This document shows positions 52,071 to 61,227 of a DNA stretch of 64,000 bases, piece after piece. Source of the stretch: Bradyrhizobium sp. NP1 (GTDB lineage: Bacteria; Pseudomonadota; Alphaproteobacteria; Rhizobiales; Xanthobacteraceae); NCBI RefSeq assembly GCF_030378205.1, contig NZ_CP127385.1, positions 4,442,001-4,506,000 of the forward strand. The letters are read 5' to 3'. The notes under the pieces were generated by a model. The model searched no databases, was not told where the DNA came from, and worked only from the letters and a program-made list of their open reading frames with translations. The number at the start of each line of letters is the position of its first letter. Position 1 is the first letter of the stretch. Position numbers and translations under genes: made by a program.

Positions 52071-52550
52071 CTATGCGAAGTAGATCAGCCCGATCCAGTC
52101 GGCGACGAGCGCGGGCCTGTCCTCGCCCTCGATCTCGACCGTGACATTGGTGCGCGACTGCAACTCGTTCGGCTTGCGCAGCTTCGCTTCGGCGAGCACG
52201 AAACGGCCGCGAACGCGAGAGCCGGCCTTAACCGGCGAGATGAAGCGCAGCTTGTCGAAGCCGTAATTGACGCCCATCGTCGTTCCCTCGATCACGGGCA
52301 TCACCTCGTAGGACATGATGCTCAGGAGCGACATCGTCAGGAAACCGTGCGCGACGGTGGTGCCGAAGGCGGTCTCGCGCCTGGCGCGCTCGGGATCGAT
52401 ATGGATGAACTGATGATCCTCGATCACGTCGGCATAGGCGTTGATCCGCTTCTGATCGACCAGGTGCCATGACGACACGCCGATCTCGCGGCCGACCATG
52501 CCTTGATACGCGGCCAGCGAGACCGGCGGCTTCTTCCAGACTTCATTCAT
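52071..52550 (-). CDS. MaoC family dehydratase (enoyl-CoA hydratase-like)
   Basis: The 159-aa hotdog protein carries the R-hydratase motif: ADVIEDHQFIHIDPERARRE (D-x4-H region) and TVAHGFLTMSLLS. The pattern SSWHLVDQKRINAYA resembles NodN-type members. It should hydrate trans-2-enoyl-CoA to (R)-3-hydroxyacyl-CoA. ATG at 52550 is used instead of the TTG one codon upstream. It is the gene before the SDR, so the two may act in sequence on a fatty acyl-CoA. A hairpin composite separates it from the acyl-CoA synthetase gene. Confidence 0.92.
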   Translation of the reverse strand: MNEVWKKPPVSLAAYQGMVGREIGVSSWHLVDQKRINAYADVIEDHQFIHIDPERARRETAFGTTVAHGFLTMSLLSIMSYEVMPVIEGTTMGVNYGFDKLRFISPVKAGSRVRGRFVLAEAKLRKPNELQSRTNVTVEIEGEDRPALVADWIGLIYFA

Positions 52551-52644
52551 CAATGCGTGTCCGCGTTCCGAAATTCGTGAGCCATTCCTCCTTTTACGAA
52601 TTTCAGACGGCGGGCACCAGCGATCTTGTGATCGGTCAGCGGCG

Positions 52645-52723
52645 CTAGTGGAGCGGATTTGACGTTCGCTACCCGTCTGCCGCGATTTTCCTCATGCGAA
52701 CGTCAAATCCAAAGCTCCACTAG
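52645..52723. repeat. CTAG hairpin element, type A, complete
   Basis: The 79-bp element has perfect outer arms CTAGTGGAGC/GCTCCACTAG, perfect 15-bp inner arms (GGATTTGACGTTCGC and its complement), an AAA bulge on the right and a 26-nt loop. It is followed by a 13-bp spacer and a type B copy. Confidence 0.92.
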
Positions 52724-52736
52724 AACAAATAATTTG

Positions 52737-52812
52737 CTAGTGGTCCTTTGATTCTAACATTCGCAAAAGTACCTGCAACGATGGGATGCGAATGTTAGAA
52801 TCGGACCACTAG
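52737..52812. repeat. CTAG hairpin element, type B, complete
   Basis: The 76-bp element has perfect outer arms CTAGTGGTCC/GGACCACTAG, a TTT bulge on the left, perfect 15-bp inner arms (GATTCTAACATTCGC and its complement) and a 23-nt loop. Its right CTAG supplies the stop codon of the acyl-CoA synthetase gene. Confidence 0.92.
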
Positions 52813-54536
52813 CCCTCGGGGGCGCGCGGCTTCGCCAGCTCCGGAAAATCCTCCTCCCGGAACTCCTGGCCGCGCAGGGAATCGCTGCGGTCGTTGTCGT
52901 GCTCCAGCCGCCGCAGCTGCACGCGGCGAATTTTTCCCGAGATCGTCTTCGGCAATTCGGTGACGAGCTCGATCCGCCGGATGCGCTTGAACGGCGCAAG
53001 GCGCTCGTGCAGATGCCGGAAGATCGACAGCGCCGTCTCCGGCGAACGCTCGGCGCCGGCGACCAGCAGCACATAGGCCTTGGGGATCGCGAGCCGGATC
53101 GGGTCCGGGCTCGGCACCACGGCAGCCTCGGCGACGGCGTCGTGCTCGAGCAGCACGCTTTCGAGCTCGAACGGCGAGATGCGGTAGTCGGAGGATTTGA
53201 AGACGTCGTCGGAGCGGCCGACGAAGGTGAGATAGCCCTCCTCGTCCGCGAACACCACGTCGCCGCTGCGATAGACCTCGCCGTCGGCGCCGCTCAGTTT
53301 GCCGTCGTCGCCCTGATAGCCCTGCATCAGGCCCGCCGGGCGGCTTGCGCCGAGCACCAGCGATACCTCGCCTTCCCGGGTGTCGTGCCCGTCGGCGTCG
53401 GTGATCCGCACCCGATAGCCCGGCAGCGGCCGGCCCATCGAGCCGACCTTGACCTTCTGCCCCGGCGAATTGCCTGATAGTGCCGTCGTCTCGGTCTGGC
53501 CATAGCCGTCGCGGATCGTCAGGCCCCAGGCGGCTTGCACCTGCTCGATCACCTCGGGGTTGAGCGGCTCGCCCGCGCCGCACACCTCGCGCAAGCTGAC
53601 CTTGAAGTCGGCGAGCTTCTCCTGGATGAACAGCCGCCACACCGTCGGCGGCGCGCACAGGGTCGTGACGCCGCAGCGCGCGATCGTCGCGAGCAGCCCC
53701 TTCGCCTCGAAGCGTGGCTGGTTGACGATGAAGATGGTGGCGCCGGCATTCCAGGGCGCGAAGAAGCAGCTCCAGGCGTGCTTGGCCCAGCCCGGCGATG
53801 AAATGTTGAGGTGAATGTCCCCGGGCTTCAGCCCCAGCCAATACATCGTGGAGAGGTGGCCCACCGGATAGCTGCGCTGGCTGTGCCGCACGAGCTTCGG
53901 CTTCGCCGTGGTGCCCGAGGTGAAATAGAGCAGCATCGGATCGTCGGCGTGCGTCGGTCCGTCAGGCACAAAACTCTCGGAAGCCTTGGCCGCATCCTCG
54001 AACGGCAGCCAGCCGTCGTGCCTGCCCGTCGCGCCGACGACGATGCGAACGAGCTTTTCGCTGCCGAGCCCCGCAAATTTCGCGACCTGGTCCTGCGATG
54101 CGACCACCGCGCGCGCCCGGCCGCGATCGAGCCGGTCGCGCAGTTCGTCCGGCGTCAGCAGCGTGGTCGCGGGGATCACGACGACGCCGAGCTTCATCGC
54201 CGCCAGCATGGTCTCCCAGAGCGGCACCAAATTGCCGAGCAACAGCAGCAGATGGTCGCCGCGTTTCAGCCCTTGGGCGCGCAAAAAGTTCGCCACCTGG
54301 CTGGAGCGGCGCGACAGTTCGGCAAAGGAAAGCCTGGTTTCGCTGCCGCTTGCGGCGTCGACGATCCAGAGCGCCGCGCGCTCCCGGCTGTCGGGATTGC
54401 GCGCCAGTTCCGCATCGAACCAATCCAGCGCCCAGTTGAACGGCGCCGGATCGGGCCAGCGAAAACCCTTGATCGCCGCATCGTAGTCGGTGCGGTTTTG
54501 AAGCAGAAAGGCGCGCGCTTCCTGAAAGGTGGTCAT
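52809..54536 (-). CDS. acyl-CoA synthetase (AMP-binding family)
   Basis: The 575-aa enzyme activates a carboxylic acid to acyl-CoA with ATP. It has the P-loop LYFTSGTTAKPKLVRHS, the A5-like DGYGQTET, SGDVVFADEEGYLTFVGRSD and the C-terminal PKTISGKIRRVQLRRLE with the catalytic Lys. It resembles medium-chain or benzoate-type CoA ligases; the substrate is not clear. It is on the same strand as the valine genes, but a hairpin composite stands on each side, so it may be a separate unit. Its TAG stop lies within the CTAG end of the hairpin at 52737-52812. Confidence 0.94.
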   Translation of the reverse strand: MTTFQEARAFLLQNRTDYDAAIKGFRWPDPAPFNWALDWFDAELARNPDSRERAALWIVDAASGSETRLSFAELSRRSSQVANFLRAQGLKRGDHLLLLLGNLVPLWETMLAAMKLGVVVIPATTLLTPDELRDRLDRGRARAVVASQDQVAKFAGLGSEKLVRIVVGATGRHDGWLPFEDAAKASESFVPDGPTHADDPMLLYFTSGTTAKPKLVRHSQRSYPVGHLSTMYWLGLKPGDIHLNISSPGWAKHAWSCFFAPWNAGATIFIVNQPRFEAKGLLATIARCGVTTLCAPPTVWRLFIQEKLADFKVSLREVCGAGEPLNPEVIEQVQAAWGLTIRDGYGQTETTALSGNSPGQKVKVGSMGRPLPGYRVRITDADGHDTREGEVSLVLGASRPAGLMQGYQGDDGKLSGADGEVYRSGDVVFADEEGYLTFVGRSDDVFKSSDYRISPFELESVLLEHDAVAEAAVVPSPDPIRLAIPKAYVLLVAGAERSPETALSIFRHLHERLAPFKRIRRIELVTELPKTISGKIRRVQLRRLEHDNDRSDSLRGQEFREEDFPELAKPRAPEG

Positions 54537-54592
54537 CTCGTTCCCTTGGCGCCCGCCAGGGTCGGCCAGAGACGACGACCGTCACTTCCCGG

Positions 54593-54669
54593 CTGGTGGA
54601 GCGGATTTAACATTCGCTACTGTCTATCCGCGGGCCTACAAAGCGAATGTCAAATCGGAGCTCCACCAG
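54593..54669. repeat. CTAG hairpin element, type A variant (CTGG/CCAG ends)
   Basis: The 77-bp element has outer arms CTGGTGGAGC/GCTCCACCAG, inner arms GGATTTAACATTCGCT and AGCGAATGTCAAATC with one mismatch, and a GGA bulge on the right. Both ends carry G in place of A relative to CTAG, so the pairing is kept. Confidence 0.88.
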
Positions 54670-54682
54670 GAAATATCGTTTG

Positions 54683-54758
54683 CTAGCGGTGCCTTGATCC
54701 TGACATTCGTAAAAGTGCCCGCTGCAATAGAATACGAATATTAGGATCGGACCGCTAG
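54683..54758. repeat. CTAG hairpin element, type B variant
   Basis: The 76-bp element has CTAGCGGTGC and GGACCGCTAG ends, inner arms GATCCTGACATTCGT and ACGAATATTAGGATC, and a loop closely related to that of the copy at 52737-52812. The mmsB stop codon (TAA, 54741-54743) lies inside its right arm. Confidence 0.88.
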
Positions 54759-55631
54759 CGCCCTAACGTGCTGGATAATTCCGGAAAAGTCGACCCCGCC
54801 ATGGCCTGCGGCATCGAAGGCCTGATAGATCTGCTGTGCATGCTTGCCAAGCGGCGTCACCGCGCCCGAGGTGTCCGCGGCATCCTGCGCCAGCGTCAGG
54901 TCCTTCACCATCAGGTTCGAGGCGAAGCCCGGCTTGTAATCATTGTTGGCGGGCGAGGTCGGCACCGGCCCGGGAACCGGGCAATAGGTTGTCAGCGACC
55001 AGCATTGACCCGACGAGGTGGAGGCAACATCGAACAGCGCCTGGTGCGACAGGCCGAGCTTTTCCGCGAGCACGAAGGCCTCGCCGACCGCGATCATGGA
55101 AATGCCCAGGATCATGTTGTTGCAGATCTTGGCTGCTTGCCCGGCGCCCGCGCTGCCGCAATGCACGATCTTCTTGCCCATCTTCTCCAGCACGGGCTTG
55201 GCCGCGGCGAACGCCTTGTCCTCGCCACCGCACATGAAGGTCAGCGTTCCCGCCTTTGCGCCGCCGGTACCGCCGGAAACCGGCGCGTCGATCGATGACA
55301 CGCCATGCTTTTTGGCCAGCGCATGGGCCTGCCGCGCGCTTTCGACGTCGATGGTCGAGCTGTCGATGATCAGCGCGCCCTTCGCCATCGCGGGCACGAT
55401 CTCGTTCCACACGCCAAGCACATGCTTGCCCGCCGGCAGCATGGTGACAACGACATCCGCGCCCTTCACCGCGCCGGCCGAACTTTCAGCGATTGCTGCA
55501 CCGTCGGCTTTTGCCTGGTCGCGCGAGGCCGCCACGAGATCGAAGGCCACTACCTTGTGCCCGGCCTTCACCAGGTTGGCCGCCATCGGTCCGCCCATGT
55601 TGCCGAGGCCAATGAATGCGATCGTTGCCAT
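54741..55631 (-). CDS. mmsB: 3-hydroxyisobutyrate dehydrogenase
   Basis: The 296-aa enzyme oxidises 3-hydroxyisobutyrate to methylmalonate semialdehyde with NAD in valine breakdown. It has the Rossmann start IAFIGLGNMGGPMAANLVKA, DAPVSGGTGGAKAGTLTFM (substrate site), and GAGQAAKICNNMILGISMIA with the catalytic Lys. ATG at 55631 has GGAGGAG upstream. The last six residues (ALAVRS) are encoded by or at the edge of a type B hairpin and differ from the usual end of the family. It follows the hydrolase gene by 20 bp. Confidence 0.96.
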   Translation of the reverse strand: MATIAFIGLGNMGGPMAANLVKAGHKVVAFDLVAASRDQAKADGAAIAESSAGAVKGADVVVTMLPAGKHVLGVWNEIVPAMAKGALIIDSSTIDVESARQAHALAKKHGVSSIDAPVSGGTGGAKAGTLTFMCGGEDKAFAAAKPVLEKMGKKIVHCGSAGAGQAAKICNNMILGISMIAVGEAFVLAEKLGLSHQALFDVASTSSGQCWSLTTYCPVPGPVPTSPANNDYKPGFASNLMVKDLTLAQDAADTSGAVTPLGKHAQQIYQAFDAAGHGGVDFSGIIQHVRALAVRS

Positions 55632-55651
55632 CTTTCGTCTCCTCCGCTCGG

Positions 55652-56728
55652 CTAGCTGAATTTCAGTTCGTCGGCGCCGATCTCGGCGAAATAAGGTGCG
55701 ACCATCTCCGGTGTCACGTCCTCGATTGCAGCCGGCGACCATTTCGGATTGCGGTCCTTGTCGATCACGGCTGCGCGCACGCCCTCGCGGAAATCGTCGC
55801 TGCGGAACACCTCGAGCGCGGCGCGATATTCCCGCACCAGGCACTCTTCCAGCGAAGACGCATTTCGCGCCAGCCGCAAGAGTTTCAGCGTCACCACCAT
55901 GCCGCGCGGCGATTTCTCGCCCAGGACCTTCAAGGTCGATTGGGCAAGATCCGAGCCGTCGCGCTTCAGGCTATCGACAATATCCTGCATGCGATCATGA
56001 GCGAACCAGGGATCGATCTGTCCACGTAATGCCGCCACGGGGCCCGCCTTCTCGCCGGTGGCAAAGCCTGCGATCAGGCGATCGATCTCCGTGGACGGCG
56101 TGCCCGGACGCACCTTCGTGAGCGCCTCGCGCAAGGCGGCGAGCAGGCCTGGCGGCACCACCGCATCGGCAAAGCCGGCATAGATCGCGTCAGGCCCGTT
56201 CATGGTCTGGCCGGTCAGGCCGAAATAGGTGCCGATCTCGCCCGGCACGCGCGGCAACAGATAGGTGCCGCCGACATCGGGGAAGAAGCCGAGGCCGACC
56301 TCGGGCATCGCCAGCTTCGTCCGCTCGGTGACGACGCGATGCCGGCCGTGCGCGGAAAGCCCGACGCCCCCGCCCATGACCAGGCCGTCCATGAACGCTA
56401 CATAGGGCTTCGGATATTTCGCGATCCGCGCGTTCATGACGTATTCCTGGCGCCAGAAGACCTTGCCGAGGTCTCCTCCCACCCTGGAGCTTTCGTAAAG
56501 TCCGCGGATGTCGCCGCCGGCGCACAGACCGCGCTCGCCCGCTCCCTCCAGCAGCACCACCGCGATGTCGGGATCGGACTCGAACCGGTCGAGTGCCGCA
56601 TCGATGCCGAGCGACATCTCGAATGTCATCGCATTGATGGTCTTCGGGCGGTTGAGGCGGATCACGCCAGCTCCACCTTCGCGCCGAACGATGAGATCGC
56701 CGTCGCTGTCCTCGGCCGGCACGCTCAT
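55652..56728 (-). CDS. 3-hydroxyisobutyryl-CoA hydrolase (enoyl-CoA hydratase superfamily)
   Basis: The 358-aa protein belongs to the crotonase fold. [15 protein letters not shown] and [20 protein letters not shown] are the segments that distinguish 3-hydroxyisobutyryl-CoA hydrolases from hydratases (Glu and Asp positions, longer C-terminus). It releases 3-hydroxyisobutyrate from the CoA thioester, so that the next enzyme, MmsB, can act. The start ATG at 56728 overlaps the stop codon of the acyl-CoA dehydrogenase gene (ATGA), giving tight coupling. Confidence 0.93.
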   Translation of the reverse strand: MSVPAEDSDGDLIVRREGGAGVIRLNRPKTINAMTFEMSLGIDAALDRFESDPDIAVVLLEGAGERGLCAGGDIRGLYESSRVGGDLGKVFWRQEYVMNARIAKYPKPYVAFMDGLVMGGGVGLSAHGRHRVVTERTKLAMPEVGLGFFPDVGGTYLLPRVPGEIGTYFGLTGQTMNGPDAIYAGFADAVVPPGLLAALREALTKVRPGTPSTEIDRLIAGFATGEKAGPVAALRGQIDPWFAHDRMQDIVDSLKRDGSDLAQSTLKVLGEKSPRGMVVTLKLLRLARNASSLEECLVREYRAALEVFRSDDFREGVRAAVIDKDRNPKWSPAAIEDVTPEMVAPYFAEIGADELKFS

Positions 56729-57870
56729 CGCGCGCCCTCGATCAGCTTGCGCGCCACGATCAGTCGCATGATCTCGTTGGTGCCTTCGAGGATCTGGTGC
56801 ACCCGCAAATCGCGCACGATCTTTTCGATGCCGTACTCGCTCAAATAGCCGTAGCCGCCATGCAGCTGCAGCGCCTGGTTGGCAACCTCGAAGCCGACGT
56901 CGGTGCCGAAGCGCTTGGCCATCGCGCACAGCATGGAGGCGTCATGATCCTTGCGGTCGAGCGCGGCCGCGGCGCGCCAGACGAAGGTGCGGGCGGCCTC
57001 AAGCTCGGTTGCCATGTCGGCGAGGCGGAACTGCAACGCCTGGAATTCGTCGAGCCGCTTTCCGAACGCCTTGCGCTCCCGCATATAGGCAAGCGCCTTG
57101 TCGAGCGCGCTCTGCGCCCCGCCGAGCGAGCAGGCCGCGATATTGATGCGTCCGCCGTCGAGCCCGGCCATCGCGATCTTGAAGCCGATGCCCTCCTCGC
57201 CGAGCCGGTTGGCGACCGGCACGCGCGCATTCTCGAAGATCACCGCCCGCGTCGGCTGCGCGTTCCAGCCCATCTTGCGCTCATTGGCGCCGAGCGAAAG
57301 GCCCGGCGTGTCGCCTTCCACCACCAGCGTCGAGATGCCCGACGGCCCGTCGCTGCCGGTCCGGACCATCACGACGTAGACGTCGCCGCCGCCCGCGCCC
57401 GAGATGAACTGCTTCTGGCCATTGAGCACGTAATGGTCGCCGTCGCGCACCGCGCGGGTGCGCAACGCTGCCGCGTCCGAGCCGGAGCCCGGCTCGGTCA
57501 GGCAGTAGCTTGCCAGCAGTTCCATCGTGCAGAGCCGTGGCAGCCATTTCCTGCGCTGCGCGTCGTTGCCAAAGGCGTCGATCATCCACGATGCCATGTT
57601 GTGGATCGAGATGAACGCGGACACCGTCGGGCAACCTGTCGCCAGCGCTTCGAAGATCAGCGCGGCGTCAAGCCGGGTCAGCGCGGAGCCGCCGACATCG
57701 TCGCGGATATAAACCCCGCCGATGCCGAGCGTTGCGGCTTCCCGCATCACGTCGACCGGAAAGTGCTTCTCCTCGTCCCAGCGGATCGCGTGCGGCGCGA
57801 TTTTCTCCGCAGCGAATTCCCGCGCCATGTCGCGGACCGCGATCTGGTCTTCGTTGAGGGCAAAGAGCAT
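56725..57870 (-). CDS. isobutyryl-CoA dehydrogenase-type acyl-CoA dehydrogenase
   Basis: The 381-aa flavoprotein has [20 protein letters not shown] (FAD and substrate contacts), [18 protein letters not shown], an [20 protein letters not shown] helix, and [20 protein letters not shown] followed by EGTNEIM with the catalytic Glu. The whole pattern is close to ACAD8-type isobutyryl-CoA dehydrogenases. It converts isobutyryl-CoA to methacrylyl-CoA. It lies 17 bp downstream of mmsA in the operon. Confidence 0.94.
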   Translation of the reverse strand: MLFALNEDQIAVRDMAREFAAEKIAPHAIRWDEEKHFPVDVMREAATLGIGGVYIRDDVGGSALTRLDAALIFEALATGCPTVSAFISIHNMASWMIDAFGNDAQRRKWLPRLCTMELLASYCLTEPGSGSDAAALRTRAVRDGDHYVLNGQKQFISGAGGGDVYVVMVRTGSDGPSGISTLVVEGDTPGLSLGANERKMGWNAQPTRAVIFENARVPVANRLGEEGIGFKIAMAGLDGGRINIAACSLGGAQSALDKALAYMRERKAFGKRLDEFQALQFRLADMATELEAARTFVWRAAAALDRKDHDASMLCAMAKRFGTDVGFEVANQALQLHGGYGYLSEYGIEKIVRDLRVHQILEGTNEIMRLIVARKLIEGAR

Positions 57871-57887
57871 CCGGTCCCGCGCTCCGC

Positions 57888-59384
57888 CTAGTTCATGGTC
57901 GGGATCGAGAACTCCGCGCCCTCCTTGACGCCGGACGGCCAGCGCGAGGTCACCGTCTTGGTCTTGGTGTAGAAGCGGATCGAGTCCGGACCATGCTGGT
58001 TGAGGTCGCCGAAGCCCGACTTCTTCCAGCCGCCGAAGGTGTAATAGGCGATCGGCACCGGGATCGGCACGTTGATGCCGACCATGCCGACATTGACCTT
58101 GGCGGCGAAATCGCGCGCAGCGTCGCCGTCGCGGGTGAAGATCGCGACACCATTGCCGTAGTCATGATCGGACGGCAGCGCCAGCGCTTCCTTGTAATCG
58201 TGGGCACGCACGACAGACAGGACCGGCCCGAAGATCTCTTCCTTGTAGATGCGCATGTCCTTGGTGACGTTGTCGAACAGACAGCCGCCCAGATAGAAGC
58301 CCTTCTCGTAGCCCTGCATCTTGAAGCCGCGCCCGTCGACCGCAAGCTTCGCGCCTTCCTTGATGCCGATATCGATGTAGTTCTTGACACGCTCGACCGC
58401 CTCGCGCGTCACCAGCGGACCGTAGTCGGCGGTCGGATCGATCGAGGTGCCGATCTTCAGGGATTCGACGCGCGGGATCAGCTTTTCCATGAGGCGGTCG
58501 GCGGTGGTCTTGCCGACGGGAACGGCAACGGACACCGCCATGCAGCGCTCGCCGGCCGAGCCGTAGCCGGCGCCGATCAGGGCGTCGACGGCCTGGTCCA
58601 TGTCGGCGTCGGGCATCACGATGGCGTGGTTCTTGGCGCCGCCGAAGCACTGGGCGCGCTTGCCGGTCTGCGCCGCGCGCTCGTAGATGTATTGCGCGAT
58701 CGGCGTCGAGCCGACGAAGCCGATCGCCTTGATGTCGGGATCATCGAGGATGGCGTCGACCGCCTCCTTGTCGCCGTTGACGACGTTGAGGATGCCCGCC
58801 GGCAGGCCGGCCTCCATCATCAGTTCGGCGAGCCGCATCGGCACGCCGGGATCGCGCTCGGACGGCTTCAGGATGAACGCGTTGCCGCAGGCGATTGCCG
58901 GCGCGAACTTCCACATCGGGATCATCGCCGGGAAATTGAACGGCGTGATGCCGGCGACGACGCCGAGCGGCTGCCGCAGCGAGTAGATGTCGATGCCGGG
59001 GCCGGCGCCTTCGGTGTATTCACCCTTCATCAGGTGAGGAATGCCGCAGGCGAACTCGACCACTTCGAGACCGCGCTGGATGTCGCCCTTGGCATCGGGA
59101 ACGGTCTTGCCATGCTCGCGCGCGAGCAGCTCGGCGAGCTTGTCGTAGTCGCGCTGCACCAGTTCGAGGAACTTCATCATCACGCGGGCGCGGCGCTGCG
59201 GATTGGTCGAGGCCCATTCGCCCTGCGCCGCCTTGGCGTTTTCGACGGCCGAGCGCACCTCGGCCTTCGAGGCCAGCGCCACCTTGGCCTGCACGTCGCC
59301 GGTCATCGGCTCGAAAACGTCAGCCGTCCGACCCGACGTGCCCTTGACCTCGCGGCCACCGATGAAATGTCCAATTGAGCGCAT
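57888..59384 (-). CDS. mmsA: methylmalonate-semialdehyde dehydrogenase (acylating)
   Basis: The 498-aa aldehyde dehydrogenase converts methylmalonate semialdehyde and CoA to propionyl-CoA and CO2 with NAD. Family signatures are [20 protein letters not shown] at the start, [20 protein letters not shown] and [14 protein letters not shown] with the catalytic Cys. The C-terminal segment is [23 protein letters not shown] at 59384 has AAGGAGGA upstream. It is the first gene of the valine operon. A perfect 7-bp dyad lies 42 bp upstream. Confidence 0.97.
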   Translation of the reverse strand: MRSIGHFIGGREVKGTSGRTADVFEPMTGDVQAKVALASKAEVRSAVENAKAAQGEWASTNPQRRARVMMKFLELVQRDYDKLAELLAREHGKTVPDAKGDIQRGLEVVEFACGIPHLMKGEYTEGAGPGIDIYSLRQPLGVVAGITPFNFPAMIPMWKFAPAIACGNAFILKPSERDPGVPMRLAELMMEAGLPAGILNVVNGDKEAVDAILDDPDIKAIGFVGSTPIAQYIYERAAQTGKRAQCFGGAKNHAIVMPDADMDQAVDALIGAGYGSAGERCMAVSVAVPVGKTTADRLMEKLIPRVESLKIGTSIDPTADYGPLVTREAVERVKNYIDIGIKEGAKLAVDGRGFKMQGYEKGFYLGGCLFDNVTKDMRIYKEEIFGPVLSVVRAHDYKEALALPSDHDYGNGVAIFTRDGDAARDFAAKVNVGMVGINVPIPVPIAYYTFGGWKKSGFGDLNQHGPDSIRFYTKTKTVTSRWPSGVKEGAEFSIPTMN

Positions 59385-59425
59385 GGCTTCCTCCTTGAGG
59401 GGCGCCGGGATCCGTGACGACCGGC

Positions 59426-59444
59426 GGGTTTGCTTGACAAACCC
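59426..59444. promoter_or_regulatory. candidate operator upstream of mmsA (perfect dyad)
   Basis: GGGTTTG at 59426-59432 and CAAACCC at 59438-59444 are perfect inverted repeats with a 5-bp spacer (CTTGA). It lies 42 bp upstream of the mmsA start codon, inside the likely promoter or leader. It could be an operator for a valine-operon regulator or an RNA hairpin in the leader. Confidence 0.5.
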
Positions 59445-59607
59445 TATCGGCCCGCATCTCGCGGGATGCAAGTCCGATAAATTGCACCATAGATGTGCGG
59501 AAATACAGGATCAAGGCAGGCCACGGCCGACCGGACGACGATCACGCCTTGCCGCAGCTTCGGCGCGCGCGGGCCCGTCTCACATCCGAAAAACAGGCCG
59601 GCCAAAT

Positions 59608-60255
59608 CTAGTTCGGCTTGCGCGCCTTCCTTGCCGCAGGCTTGCTTGTCGCAGGCTTGCTTGTCGCAGGTCTGGCGGCAGCGCTGCGCGCGAACGCCGC
59701 CTCCCGACCGGCGCCGAGAATCTCCTCGGAGAACTCGCCATTGCCGGCGATGCGGGACAACACCAACGTACCCATCATGGTCGCGAGCGTCGCCACCGCC
59801 TGCTTGCGCGCCGCCTTGCGCGGCAGGTCCGGAAGCTGATCGGCCATCATCTCGATCATCTCTTCCAGCTTGGTCGCAAAGGCCTTGCGCGTCTTCGGGC
59901 TTTCGCGGGCGATCTCGGCGCCCAGCGCAGGCACCGCGCATCCCTGACCGGGATTGTCGCGATGCAGCGTGGTCAGGTAGGAATCGACGATGCTCGCGAG
60001 CCGCTTGTCCGGCGCCGCCTGTCCCGTGATCTTGCGCCAGTGCTCGAGCGCGCGATCCATCGCATAGGCAAACGCCTCGATGACCAGCGCCTCGCGGGAA
60101 TCGAAATGCGCATAGAAGCCGCCATGGGTCAGGCCCGCTTCCTTCATCAGGTCGGCGACGCCGATGCCATGCGCGCCCTTCTCGCGCAGCCGCACCGACG
60201 CCTTGCGCACGATCCGCTGGTGGGTTTCCTGCTTGTGTTCCCGGGAATAACGCAT
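59608..60255 (-). CDS. TetR/AcrR family transcriptional regulator
   Basis: The 215-aa protein has the TetR helix-turn-helix: RIVRKASVRLREKGAHGIGV, then VADLMKEAGLTHGGFYAHFD with the family's GGFYAHF. The C-terminal ligand domain includes GQGCAVPALGAEIARE. The last 25 residues are a basic tail with 5-residue repeats (PATSK PATSK PAARK). ATG at 60255 is preferred over GTG one codon upstream. It is divergent from the enoyl-CoA hydratase unit at 60444 and is its likely regulator; it could also act on mmsA, which lies downstream on the same strand. Confidence 0.9.
   Translation of the reverse strand: MRYSREHKQETHQRIVRKASVRLREKGAHGIGVADLMKEAGLTHGGFYAHFDSREALVIEAFAYAMDRALEHWRKITGQAAPDKRLASIVDSYLTTLHRDNPGQGCAVPALGAEIARESPKTRKAFATKLEEMIEMMADQLPDLPRKAARKQAVATLATMMGTLVLSRIAGNGEFSEEILGAGREAAFARSAAARPATSKPATSKPAARKARKPN
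59636..59665. repeat. 15-bp tandem repeat in the TetR gene 3' end
   Basis: GCAGGCTTGCTTGTC occurs twice in tandem (59636-59650, 59651-59665), flanked by degenerate copies. It encodes the repeated PATSK units of the TetR tail on the minus strand. Such repeats can change copy number by slippage without shifting the frame. Confidence 0.8.
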
Positions 60256-60443
60256 CACGTTCTCATTAAATGTTTATGGTCATATAATAGCATCCCCGGC
60301 GATAAAATCTGCACCTATTTCGGCTTTCCGCTGGCCCGAACTGTCGCACTGCGAAACGGAACCGGGCGGCCTTGACAAGGCCGCCCCCGGTCCGGGAAGT
60401 GGGTCCGCAAGACAGGGAAAAGACAGGAAAAGGGAGCCCGCCG

Positions 60444-61214
60444 GTGGAAATGCTCAATCATCATTGTGGCGTCGCACGGGATTCCCGCGGCGTCGTCCAC
60501 CTCACCCTCGCCAATGCCGGTTCGCTGAACATTCTCGGCTCGGCCGCCATCGAGGGCCTGCGCGAAGGGCTGGAAAAGCTTGCGGCCGATCGCTCGATCC
60601 GCGTGCTGATCCTGGCCGGCGAGAGCCAGAAAAGCATGATCGGGGGCGCCGATATCAAGGAAATGGCGGGCCTCGACCAGAAGTCGGCGGAGGCCTTCAT
60701 CAGCCGCCTGCGCGATCTCTGCGAGGCGGTGCGCGCCTTCCCGGCGCCGGTGATTGCGCGGATGCCCGGCTGGTGCCTTGGCGGCGGGCTCGAGGTCGCC
60801 GCCGCCTGCGACGCCCGCGTCGCCGCCCACGACGCCAGGTTCGGCATGCCGGAGGTGCGGGTCGGCATTCCCTCCGTCATCCACGCCGCGCTGCTGCCGC
60901 GGCTGATCGGCTGGGGCCGCGCCCGCTGGCTGGTCATGACCGCCGAGAATATCGATGCGCCGACCGCGCTCGCCTGGGGGCTGGTCGATAGCATCGCGCC
61001 GCAGGGCAAGCTCGACGAGGCGGTCGAGCGCAGTGTGCAGGCGCTGCTCGCCTGCGGCCCGGAAGCCCTGCGCGCGCAAAAGGCGCTGCTGCGGCAATGG
61101 GAGGAGCTGCCGCTGACCCAGTCGGTCAATCTTTCGGTCGGCGTGTTCGGGCAATGCTTCCTCACCGACGAGCCGAAGCGCATGATGCAGACCTTCATCG
61201 ACCGCAAGCGATAG
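60444..61214 (+). CDS. enoyl-CoA hydratase/isomerase family protein
   Basis: The 256-aa crotonase has SMIGGADIKEMAGLDQKSAE (oxyanion-hole region), IARMPGWCLGGGLEVAAACD and FGMPEVRVGIPSVIHAALLP. In the last segment the Glu of PEV is present; the second catalytic Glu in GGGLE is not clearly of hydratase type. GTG at 60444 is supported by AGGGAG seven bases upstream; ATG at 60450 is close. It would act on an acyl-CoA intermediate, upstream of an FAD monooxygenase in the same unit, suggesting breakdown of an aromatic or cyclic acid. Confidence 0.88.
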   Translation: MEMLNHHCGVARDSRGVVHLTLANAGSLNILGSAAIEGLREGLEKLAADRSIRVLILAGESQKSMIGGADIKEMAGLDQKSAEAFISRLRDLCEAVRAFPAPVIARMPGWCLGGGLEVAAACDARVAAHDARFGMPEVRVGIPSVIHAALLPRLIGWGRARWLVMTAENIDAPTALAWGLVDSIAPQGKLDEAVERSVQALLACGPEALRAQKALLRQWEELPLTQSVNLSVGVFGQCFLTDEPKRMMQTFIDRKR

Positions 61215-61227
61215 GCGGAAAAAGCGC

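Noticed and set aside
52645..54758. Insertion-sequence pair forming a composite transposon around the acyl-CoA synthetase gene
   Set aside because: The flanking composites encode no transposase and are only about 167 bp long; a mobile origin remains possible but is not shown.
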